A stretch of DNA of 64,000 nucleotides, from assembly GCA_023634235.1 (NCBI GenBank), contig JAMKCF010000009.1:930001-994000 (forward strand). Direction: 5' to 3'. The position numbers were made by a program, and so were the translations under genes. Position 1 is the first letter of the stretch, and the number at the start of each line of letters is the position of its first letter. This DNA comes from Pisaster brevispinus (Eukaryota > Echinodermata > Asteroidea > Forcipulatida > Asteriidae). Shown here piece by piece: positions 46,566-57,400 of this stretch. Under the pieces are notes generated by a model. It was not told the DNA's origin. It was given only the letters and a program-made list of their open reading frames with translations, and did no database searches.

Positions 46566-49500
46566 CCTCTTTCACTCTGATGCTTTTAAGTACACTAAGT
46601 ACATATGCACATCACATACATGTATGTAAATGTGCAGTCTATTGCTACTGACTCATTCAGTTTTCCCCACATCAATCAATCAATCAGCATTGCCCGAGCG
46701 AATTTCTGACTGCTATTAATGCTTGCAGAAATATTAGCAGGTATCACTGCATATTTCACCACATCCTATCCGCCATTTCCGGGGCTGCTCTCCTTCAAGC
46801 ACGAATCGAAAATGCACTTGCCGCTGCCTTTCAGTCGAGGTGCACCGCACATAATTTGTCTAGTAGTACATATAAGCACGTTGCATGTAATGTACCTGTC
46901 CCAAGTATACAGGGTAAATGATACACTCGCTAAAAAGTGTGTTAAGTGTTCACGTCATGGGTGTCCGTCGTGTTTACATGCTCAGCCAACAGCTGATCAG
47001 CTTCCCAGTCCACATGTCTTAATTTCCTGTTACCGATTTCACCTTTTGAGCAGGCAGCTGGCTTTTCGGCCAGAGTGGGCCCTTGCTCTATGGTAAGACA
47101 TTGTCCATGCTCACAGGTCTGTGAAGGGGGAAAAAATAAAAAAAACACAAAATTTGATTTTGTTGCACTTGCATACCAAGTTTAGTAAAAGGCTTTCAGG
47201 CTTCCTTGTTCATGATTAAGTTCATGAAAACTTGTTAACTAATTGACATGTTATTTTGCTAGCCAATGGCTTTTAATATTGTGTTTACATAAAATATTTT
47301 TTTAAATGAGAGAAAAACCAAAGTAGTTGTACAAAATTTACTGCTGTACCCATGAAGTCAGGTGTTTCCTATACAAGACATGAGCATACACTAAACTTGC
47401 TATGTCCAGCTAGCACACCGGTGCAAACACCATCTACTTGACCTACTTAATGCTTCCTACTACACAGTAAGTACCTTTGATATCAGTGGTCATTCACTGT
47501 GGATTCCTTCTGTTAATCCACTGGAATGCATAAATCCACTAAGAAAATCCCCTCCACTGCGTATCATTCATAATGGATGATAAGTACGCACCAGTCACCT
47601 TGTGACTACAGACTGCATGGCATTCCATACACAATTGCATTGTGTGTACACAATATTTTGTGGGGCAGGTTGTATAATTTAATGTATTGTGTGAGTACCT
47701 GGTCTTTGTATTCTCAACAGCCTTGAGGGTTGGCACTCTGAAAAGAATTTTAACTGCAGATATGGAAAGAACTGATCAAACTACATTCACTTCAAGTTGA
47801 ACCTTTCCCAAATCTGACTTGACATTGTGGAATGATTGTGAATTGAGCAATCTCTTTTAAGAATTATATATTTGTTTCTACTCCCAATTTGCGGCTCCTC
47901 ATCCCAATTTGCGGCTCCTCATCCATAGGCCTCAAATCAAGAATGACAAATATTTTAACATTTGAAAATGTTTTATTACTTAATTGTCTGTTGTGTGGTA
48001 CATTCATAAAGGAAAGCGATCAAGGGTTGAATTAAAGCTCAATGGAAATGCTAGTCAAGTACTATACTCTGTGCATACACTGCGTACAAACATACAGGAA
48101 CATGTACAGAGTATACTTAATTCTAAAAGAAATATAAACACTTTCTGTCCAAATTATGTCAAAATATATATTGAATTATAAACCTTTGGAAGGTAATATA
48201 AAGATGGGACTGTCTGCTTCCTGCCCAAAGCAATATCTGTCATAACACAACATAACACAGTATGACAACAGAAAGCCTCTATATATTAAATCTGCTCAGC
48301 TTGCTTGGCTACCATGGGAGAGACCTGTCACCAGTAGTGAAAGTGGTTCTCATACAGAATGACATCATCTCTTATTAACCAGGTTATTATTAGACGACTT
48401 TGCGGCAGGTCGCAGAGCCAGTCAAGCGTGGCCGTTGTTATCTAGTGGGGCCGATGTGCCACCATAGATCAAATGTATTGCTTTGACGTCACCCCCTGTT
48501 TATGCTGTTGACAGACTTGATATCACTGATCAATGCCCTGGCTAGTGGGTAGCAAAACTACATAACAGTGTGATATTTCTGATCAGGTTATGCCAATACA
48601 TGTTGGACTGCAAGAATTTTGTAGTGTACACTCTTCCTGCATTTATCCCAGCACTTCTTTTGAGTTTAACCACTTGTGAACATCCACCTTATAAAATATG
48701 TGAACAATGTAGTGACTGTAAGGGTCCATATTTTGAACAACATTTAGGAAAGCGTACCTTACTACACAAACCTTTTCCAAAAAGGTGCAGTTTCCACTTC
48801 AAAGTGACAGAGCTCTTTAAACTAAATTATTTCTTGTGAAAATTGACAGCACACTATAATTAGACTGAAAGAAGGTTTTGATGTGACTATTTGTTTGTTC
48901 AAGCCAATGCTGTCACTTCTGTTAAATAGCGGCAGTATCCTTGAACCATACTTGTAATATTCTCGCCCAACTGAAAACAAAATTGTTCTTGAAATGACTT
49001 CTCTGACAACAATCAGGCTAGTGTTCTATTATTCCGTTACTTCAGGAGTGTGATTGTACAAATGTGGAAAAAAATAAATAAATAAAAATGGAAAGCATTT
49101 TTCTCTTGGTCAAGAGATAAATCCATTCTGAATTTTGTACCAGTCAGTTTCCCTTGTGGTTTATTACTTGATATTTATTTCATTACATATCCAACAGCAC
49201 AAATAACAGGAAGCAAAAAGAAATGTTTAATTTTAGGTGTGGGAGAAAAACCCCATTGAGATAAAAGGCAGGGCAAGAAACCACTGAACTAGCCTGAATC
49301 ATGTACAGGGTGTCATAGATGTAAGTTCAAAGGCAAACAAATATTTATCCTTAAAAAAAACAATGGAATCAGGGAAAAATCTCAGGTCTGTATTACCCTT
49401 TTGGTTTGTGACCAGAAGGCCTACCGCTGGTACTGACCAACTGTACACACACAAACAAACGCAATGATCTTCCTAAAGCTATGTTAATCACCTTATTCCT

Positions 49501-52099
49501 GAACTAATGTCCTAACCCAAATTTACATCTTTACTTTTGAGATTAAAAATGAACAGAATAAAATGTTACATTTTATTATGCTTTTACAGTGTATGTGATA
49601 ATTTCAATGTTTTTTAACAACTTTTTTTCAATTTACATGCAGACAATGTATTGTTTAACATCCAAATCAGATTAACTTTAAAAATAATGGGCCTAGTAAT
49701 TGCCAAAACAATGAGCACTAAAAGGGGCCTGTTTAAGAAAAATGCAAATGCAAATTGGAATCTATGATTTTAATTGGCCATAAGTGCCCCCTAGAAATAA
49801 TGGTGCACCCCCTTGTGCCTCCTAAAATGTTACCCTAGTTTTATAGCTGCCTTATTATTAAGTAAGGCTATGTCATTCATGAAAAGAATGCATTACAATC
49901 AAACATCTCTTCTTCAGGAAACCACTAATAATAGAACACATGCATGCGTTTAAACAAAACAGTTTGCAAGCCTAGCAAAAAGGCATTAAATGTCCATGTG
50001 CCAAAAGACAAGCAGTGCTTGGCCACTCAACATGTAAAAGAAAACTGCTCCTAATCCTAAATTAACATAATAGGGTAGCAGACAGTTAAATAATGTGCAG
50101 CTTAATAGTGGCGGCAAGCCATACTGCACACGAATTCATCACTAGGCAGTACAAAGGCAAGCTTTTGAAGCTGCATTTTATGGTAGACTTTTTAATGAGT
50201 TTATACAAAAAACCATCACAACAAGAATAAATGAATATTAAACTTGACAGGAAGTGCTTAAAAACAGAATTCCTTTTTGGGGATCAATAAAAAAGAGCCA
50301 TATCTCCCAACATTAAATTTCAATGGAATACAGTCACAGGAATGACAAAAAAAACAGTAAACATGCATTGGTACAATTTTACCCATTGAATAAAACTTAC
50401 TAATAACATTTGTCAGCTCAGTTCGCTTTACAAACAGAGATTTTAGAAATTTAGAAATTTAAAAATTACGTCCTGGGCTACTCTTACCATTATCATAAGA
50501 TTTATATTAGTTTTAACAGTTTTGAGGAAGGAAATTAAAACATAACAATAATCTGTAATGAAATTAGCTTGTGAACTAATTTTTCATCAAATTACTGAAC
50601 TTAAGTATAAAAGAGTCAAAACTGTGGAGCACCAACATTCTTTCTCTAGTTTTCTACGGCAATATACTGTATATGACTATATTGTTAGCACTGAAATGGA
50701 ACTTGACAAAGTTTGTTGTTTTATAATAGGCCCTACTTGATAGAAAACCCCAAAGTTAATCAATATTGTTATTATTATTTTGTAAAGACTTTTAGTTTAA
50801 TATATAATTACTGTCAAATGTTATTTTTTTTAGTAGAAGAAAGGAGCATTGACAGGGGGGGTTTGTTAAAGCATATGTGGGATAACAACAATTTACAAAA
50901 CAAATTTACATTTTAATATTAAACCAAAAAGGAACTCTGAAATAACATTTGATCCGTTTGATGTATTAAATAAAAAAATTACAGAATGCGTGGCAAAATA
51001 CATTACACATAACAATACCCACAAATAAATTTGACCTAATGTCATAAATAAATGTTGGAAAACACACATTCAAACAACCAAACAGTCATGGGTAAAATAC
51101 GCAGTTGTGTTGGGTAATTAAATAAAAGGATTGAAATGTGTACAGTAATAATAAAAAGTTTTAAAAGGGGAGAGGACATCCTTCAAAACTCATTTTCATC
51201 AAGGAGGTAGGAATCTAAATTTCCTTTCTTCATGCTGTTAGTGTTGGTCTGTGCAGTCGATTCATGGGTTTCCGATCTGCAGCCCAGGCATCAATAAAAC
51301 TGCCTAAATAGCTCACCAAAAATGCCTTATAAAGACTGCCACTTTAGCTCCCTTAATTTAGGTCAAACTACGTACCCTAGTCTGTCCAGAAAGGTTGATA
51401 GAATGTAAATAGAGAGGAACCGGCATTTGTGAACTATTACAAAGTGTTGGAAACATAAAAAATAAGCCATCTTGGAAACCAAGGACGTCTTCTTGACAAC
51501 ACTTAATCGTTAAATGCCAAATTACTTTATTAGATCCTTCGGGCATGATGAGTGCGCGAGAGCTCCAGCTTGAATTTTTTGGGGGGGAAATTTCTGCATC
51601 CGGCCACCACATTTTAAGAGACTTATTTGATATTTTTAATCGATGTTGAACTTTATTTCCCTTTTCAAATATTCCTCTTGAGGAAATGGTAGCTGAAACA
51701 CTAAATTATGAAAATTCAAGCCCGCATTTCATCGTGCAGCCGGAATTCTCGCGCACTCATGCCCAAAGGAACTTTACAAATTGAGTGTAGCGAGATCGTT
51801 AAGACAAGACCACCATCGACCTGAAATTTGTTATTTTTCCTTATTTTGACACTTTGTTTGTAACTAAGTAATAGTTCAAAGTGCCTGTGCCTCAAACAAA
51901 ACAGGAAAATAAAGTCGAACATCAACTAAAAAAAAATTTAAAATAAAAAACCCTCAGTCAGAGAGTAAGACTTGGTTGAGCGTGGCAATTGGATAAATAT
52001 ACATTTTTCCAGCAGCTAGTTCTAGTCACTTCAAGTGAACATGTTGGGGAAAATGACCTGCAGCAAAAATAACTCTTAAACATTGGTAGGCCTACTTAC
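46566..52099. other. Formin 5' side, no coding gene seen
   Basis: AT-rich and free of recognisable coding exons. It may be a long first intron of the formin if the candidate 5' exon at 52100 is real. It contains a perfect 20-bp tandem duplication at 47883-47922 and a pyrimidine tract plus AG (minus strand) near 47120 that could be an acceptor. Confidence 0.45.
47883..47922. repeat. Perfect 20-bp tandem duplication
   Basis: CCCAATTTGCGGCTCCTCAT twice in a row with no mismatch, implying a recent slippage event. Confidence 0.95.
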
Positions 52100-52330
52100 C
52101 ATGCTTACAGAAAAACGGAAACACAGGAGCTGGGTGGTCAGGTGGTGCCGGTGGTAGTTCAATGGTACAGCTGCGCGTTTCTGGAATGGCACACCGTGAT
52201 TGAGGAATTTAACCCGGCACACTCTCCTCGTGAAATTGACAGCTACACTAGTTTGTTTTCCTACAAAATCCAGTCCTTTTACTTATAACCATTACTTTGT
52301 TAATGTTAGCTTTATGACAAAAATTAACTC
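52100..52330 (-). other. Candidate non-coding first exon of the formin
   Basis: On the minus strand a strong donor (GCATG|GTAAGTAGG, GT at 52099-52098) ends a segment that begins near the 52.35-52.6 kb promoter. Weak support: I could not identify a good acceptor just upstream of the formin ATG, and a second donor-like GTGAGT lies at 52332-52327. Confidence 0.35.
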
Positions 52331-52349
52331 ACCATAATAACTCACTTTA

Positions 52350-52620
52350 TTTGGCCGTCGGCTGCATCAGTGTTCGTTTCTTGGCGGGGTCCTACTCTAG
52401 CATAGCAAAATGCACGACGTTTTTATTTTATCGTCTGCTGCCCGGTCGTCGGTCGGTCCGTTACCAACTCGACTCCGACTCCGTGCCGCTGAGGAGTGGT
52501 CGGTTTAGGTCGATACATGTGCGTCGACATCAATGTCGACTTGGTCCAATGAGCAATTGATGCGAGAACGAGTTGGTCAAGTTTGTGGACGAGATTATTC
52601 TTGTCTTCCAAGATGGCGGC
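52350..52620. promoter_or_regulatory. Candidate bidirectional promoter (MTIF2 and possibly FMN)
   Basis: Locally CpG-rich against an AT-rich background. Contains a CCAAT box at 52546-52550, a perfect inverted repeat GTCGACAT-CA-ATGTCGAC at 52523-52540, and a YY1-type CAAGATGGCGGCC at 52609-52621, placed as in many housekeeping and mitochondrial-protein genes just after the start site. No TATA box seen. Confidence 0.6.
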
Positions 52621-52686
52621 CTCCATGGATCAAACTCAGAGTTACATTTCAAAACATAGTTCTTTGTAATAAGGGTGACTTTAAGG
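52590..52686 (+). other. MTIF2: MTIF2 non-coding exon 1 (probable)
   Basis: Ends at donor AAGG|GTAAGTAA (GT at 52687-52688), which pairs with the acceptor CCACACACAG at 54021-54030 just before the start-codon exon. The 5' boundary is inferred from the YY1-type element and is approximate. Confidence 0.6.
52613..52669 (+). CDS. Upstream ORF in MTIF2 leader (18 codons)
   Basis: The ATG inside the YY1-type AAGATGGCGGC opens an 18-residue frame (MAASMDQTQSYISKHSSL) closed by TAA before the donor. If transcription starts upstream of it, it would be translated before the main start and could lower MTIF2 output. Alternatively transcription starts within the element and bypasses it. Confidence 0.4.
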   Translation: MAASMDQTQSYISKHSSL

Positions 52687-53266
52687 GTAAGTAATGATAA
52701 CAGGTCATTATTATTATGCTAGCAAAGCACCAGCAGTCTATTGTGAAAAAAACATAGGTTGAAAAACGACCTTTGGACACGTAAATGCAAGCAGACATTC
52801 CATCATCGAATTTATATTATATTATTCATTATCATTCAATCAGACAGTTCAGATTATGAATAATCCCATACCCGATCCTGCATAGCACTACCACTGGAAA
52901 TTCCTAGCACGTCTATACCTAGTATATCATTATGCAGTACCAGTACCACACACCAGTAGCACTTCAGCACTAGCGGAATTCGTATACTAGTGCTAGTGGA
53001 ATTCGTATAGTGTGGCTAACCTCCATGATACCATCATTCAAAGTAACTCCTCTCTCGCACACATACTGTACATGACATATTATGATATTAATATAAAAAT
53101 AATAGGTACTGCACAGACATTTTGTAATGCTATTGCTATTTTAGTATAACATGCGCAATAGCTCCATGCTCAAACTTCAAAGAAACTATATAGACCCAGT
53201 AACTGGGGCACTGTACTTCGTTTGTTTTCCCCAAATTCTGACACCTTGCGTCTTTATGTATGTTGG

Positions 53267-53842
53267 GCGCGATCGGTCAATCTGCATGATCGACCGATCG
53301 CGCTGCGCTATTGAAAGATCTATTGTTCGCGCAGCAATCAGTCGATCGCGCAACAATCTGTCGATCACGCAACGAACATCTTTGCGCGATCGACCGATCG
53401 TGCAGGTATGGTTTTGCGCGATCGATTGATCGTGCACAATGGCTTTGCGCAATCGGCCGATTGTGCAGGAATGGTTTTGCGCGATTGGCCAATCGTGCAG
53501 GTAATGTTTTGCGCGATCAACCTATCGTGCAGGAGTGGTTTTGCGGGATCGACCGATCGTGCAACAATGGTTGTGCGCGATCTGTTGATCGTGCGAGACA
53601 AAACGGTGTGAAAGGAAATTCTGTCTGGCGCGGTATTCTGTCCTCCAGTTTTCCTGTCCACCGTACGGTAATTTAACATGGGCTGAAGGAAGTTTATTCA
53701 AAACAGATGGAATTCGTGCAAAATTTGCCGTATTAGAGGACAAAATCCCCCGCCAGACAGAATTGCCTATCACACTGTTTCGTCTCGCACGATCGACCGA
53801 TCGCGCAAAACCATTGTTGAACGATCGGTCGATCGCGCAACA
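53267..53842. mobile_element. Foldback element with ~32-bp palindrome array
   Basis: Seven units start at 53383, 53415, 53446, 53478, 53510, 53542 and 53574, each with a 22-bp palindrome of the form TGCGC-arm-loop-arm-GTGCA; degenerate units precede from 53267. A unique arm (53593-53645, GCGAGACAAAACGG ... TGTCCTC) is repeated inverted at 53736-53790 and is followed by two inverted palindrome units (53786-53807, 53817-53839). The whole is a foldback structure with a ~90-bp spacer, in MTIF2 intron 1. No coding capacity. Confidence 0.85.
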
Positions 53843-53860
53843 TGTACATGTACAATTGTG

Positions 53861-53924
53861 TTTAGTTGCGATGATCGAAACCCTCCATCCTCCCGACGGT
53901 CTGGTTACGATCATCGCAACTAAA
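53861..53924. repeat. Perfect 17-bp stem palindrome
   Basis: TTTAGTTGCGATGATCG at 53861-53877 and its exact reverse complement at 53908-53924, with a 30-base loop. Adjacent to the foldback element; possibly a separate small MITE. Confidence 0.9.
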
Positions 53925-54042
53925 TTGTGTTCAGCCCCAAACATGTATTTCAAGATCCACCATGCAACACAGTGAAGCTTGAAAGTTTGTAAAAACTAAC
54001 CTAATCTTTCTCAATTCTTTCCACACACAGGGGTAAATTAAT

Positions 54043-54475
54043 ATGGATTTTATTATGCAGAGACGTCTGCTGCTTCTAATTAGACAAATTGCCATGTGTG
54101 AATGGCGATCAAGATTGTCACACTCAGTTTCTTCACAGCATCTGATTTCCACGCTACATCTAAAATGTCCCAACAACACCTCGCAGCATTCATGGAAGCC
54201 AATTCCATACTTTCCCACACTCAACCGGCTGAATCTGCAGAATGGCCACAGTGTTAAGGCCCTGGCTACTTATCCCAGCATAAACTGGACTCAATCTAGC
54301 TCTAACTGGAATCAACCGATCCGGTGGTACGCCAAAGGAACATCACAGACGAAGTTACAGATTCGAAACGAAAGATTGGCCGACCAGAGAAAGCGAAGGA
54401 AAGAGAGGAAAATTGTGGAAATCAAGGAAAAGATGTCCATTATTGAATTAGCTGTCGCGATGGATACTGACATAG
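54043..54475 (+). CDS. MTIF2: MTIF2 first coding exon (residues 1-144)
   Basis: Acceptor AG at 54029-54030, ATG 12 bases later. Encodes the presequence, a poorly conserved stretch and the start of the IF2 N-terminal region ([20 protein letters not shown]). Confidence 0.92.
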
Positions 54476-57400
54476 GTGAGGGCTAGATTTGTCTATAGAG
54501 CTACTGAAAGCAAACACAATTTTCAATCTAAAAGTTTGTGCCAATCAACCTGAAAAATATTGTTGTCTGAAATACTTTGATTTTGTTTCCCAACAGATAA
54601 CGTTTATGAGTGTTTACTATTAAAAACGAGCATTGATGATCTGGTCCCAACAAAAGGTAACGAATGTTTCATTTAGGCTGAGTCTGAATTGGTGACTACT
54701 ATGGCTATGGCTACAGCTGGATTGCCATGTCATCATTCATTGAAGCATAGGACATCCTTAGGAACGCCCTCAGCAACAGCTGTAGCCATAGCTGTAGCCG
54801 CCAGCTCGGACGTGGCCTTAGTCTTAACTGGGCTTATTCTTCAATTCTCCACTTGCAAGTGCTGTGATCGTGTTCCCTGCATGCAATTAGCATCCACACA
54901 TATTGATTCTCCTTATATACCAAAATAGATTGACCTGTCTATTTTATTTCCATCCTCAATTAGGTAAATGTTTATTCAACAAGGATAAGAACTAGATGGC
55001 TGGACCACGATGGTGTTCTTGTGGCTTTATTTGAAAGAATCAACTTTGTATTTTCTTTGAATGATACATTTTTCCTTCCTTAAAACGGGCATGTACACTT
55101 TTCAGCTGATCAGCAGATTTCCCCTCTTTTTTCCTTCAATATTAGTACCATAGAAAACTGGAGAAAAAAAACACTTTACAAAGTCATGTGGGGTTGACCA
55201 TGTGAAATGGCACGTTCATTATTACCACTTTTAATATTGTCTTTGATTGTCATTCTCTCTCAATATTGTTTTGATAGTTTTAAATCTTGAGACAATTAAA
55301 GTGATACTGAAACTACTAGACGTGAGCTATCGCTTCGCTTCTCTACAGAAGAACAGCACCAAAGAGAGCAAGGATGCCTTCAGGAGGTAAGCAAAGTGTG
55401 AACAAATATTTAAGACCAAAATTAACTTCACAAAGTGTGACGTACTGATGTGCTTTATAAAATTCAAAGCAATAGCATGGATACACAATGTACTTCACTT
55501 GGCGTGTTGATGGGTGTGGAAATTTGTTTCTGCCTTATTTTCTGAATAGACCCTCAGGGCTCGAATTTGGGGGGAAAATCCACAAGACTGCAGGGCTTGT
55601 AGCTCAAAACTTTTACTGGACCAGAAAATTTGTTACAAGACTGGAATCAAAATGAGAAGAACACTATCTACACAGTTTCACATTTAAGCTGTTTTTGTAT
55701 CAAGCATTAAGAGAAGATTTATCTAACTTATCCTATGGATAATACTTCAATACTGAACGGATTTGAAAGATGTAGTATTAATCAGTTTTAGTTAAAAATA
55801 CAGTGAGGTGTTATTGTTCAAAAACACAAGACCGCCGGACTTGTATGGCCGTAAGTTTACTGGCCCGATGCTACAATCACTGGCCTCGGGCCTGCGGTCC
55901 AGTGTCAAATTCGAGCCCTGACCCTGTTAATTTTTATTTTATCTTTTATCATCCTGGGTGTGGTGGCTTTTACACCAGTCATTGGTCACACTGTATAGTT
56001 GTCAGTCTGTAGACAACAAATTGCACCTAAAGTTTTCTTTTTGTTTACGTCTTCTTTAGTGACACATTTTGTCACACATATAGCCAAAGTGAAACTCTTC
56101 TCACGAATGCTAAAAAATAGTTTTAGTGGCCTGACGTTTCGACCCTAGCAGAGTCTTTCTCCCAAGGCTTTTCACAAATGTGACGTACCATGCCAAAACA
56201 AGGCACTTTTGAGTGGCATACAGGCCCTACTTAGGTGTTTTTTGAAAGCTCTTCTTATGAGCAAATAAACCCAGTTTATTATATACCTACATAGTATTGG
56301 TTTGTATCCAAATGTTTTCGTTTTCCAGAATTCTTTGATAGGCTGAACGAATATGAAATTAGTCTTGGTTCCAAGACGCTCCAGTTGTGTAGTCACAAAA
56401 ACCTAACCGCTATCTATAACCGCTATCACACCACGAACCGCCAGTTGTGTAGTCACAAAAACCTAACCGCTATCTAAACCGCTATCACCCCGATAACCAC
56501 TCGCCACTAGAGGGCGCTATCATTTCTGTAACCGCTATCACACCACGAACCGCTAGCTCCTGTGAGAGCGGTTCGTGGTTTGATAGCGGTTACGGGAATG
56601 ATAGCGCCCTCTGGTGACGAGTGGTTCGTGGGGTGGTGAGAGCAGTTTTGAGAGCGGTTAGGTTTTCGTGACTACATGGTTCGTGACTACACAACTGGAG
56701 CGTCTTGAAACCAAGACTAATATGAAATATGAAATTGTTGCAATCTTTCTTTAATTAGATTGCCTCCAGAACCTGCCCAGTTGAAGCCACGCCCTCCAGT
56801 TGTCACGGTCATGGGTCACGTAGATCACGGGAAGACAACGCTGTTAGATTCACTGCGCAAGACGTCGGTGGCTGCCGGGGAGGCTGGGGGGATTACTCAA
56901 CACATAGGAGCTTTTCTGGGTCAGTCTGAAGAGGGAGTTAGCAGAGCTGTTAACTCTCCCCGTAATTCTGCAGAATCTTCCCTGATAAACAAACCAATCT
57001 TTCTATTTCCTCATGAATGGAAACTTTGTCCCTATTATGTTGAATGTAATTCTAAGTATCTTCCTTGTACAAAATCTCCCAGATGTCAGCTCTGAGTTAG
57101 ATTTTTAAAGTTTTTGCAGAAATTCTTTTCGACTGGGCGACAAATACTGAGTGACAAATAACCAATCCTGGTTTAAATTAATCAGATTTAGGGGTTTGCA
57201 TTTGCAATAAGACTCTTTCCTTCTTCCTTGGTTAAGATTCTTAGCTAAAAATTAGTTTTCTCCAAATGTTAGGGTATTTAATTGTGAATGTATAAGCTAG
57301 GTAATGATATTATTAGTGAGGCAATATTCACCATGTTCATCCAATTGCAAATGTGCTTGATTTGTGTGAAGTTTGGTACTGAAACTGAGCCTCAATGCAG

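Noticed and set aside
46942..47148. Minus-strand frame containing TCEHGQCLTIEQ, next to an acceptor-like site
   Set aside because: No family match, no compatible donor in phase with the formin, and the formin ATG has an in-frame stop upstream. At most a non-coding 5' exon.
53383..53595. CRISPR-like array
   Set aside because: Units of ~32 bp are contiguous and diverged with no unique spacers, in an animal intron.
53186..53953. Overlapping frames on both strands with repeated RSIDRA/IAQ peptides
   Set aside because: The palindromic ~32-bp units give similar peptides in several frames and strands; no single frame is favoured.
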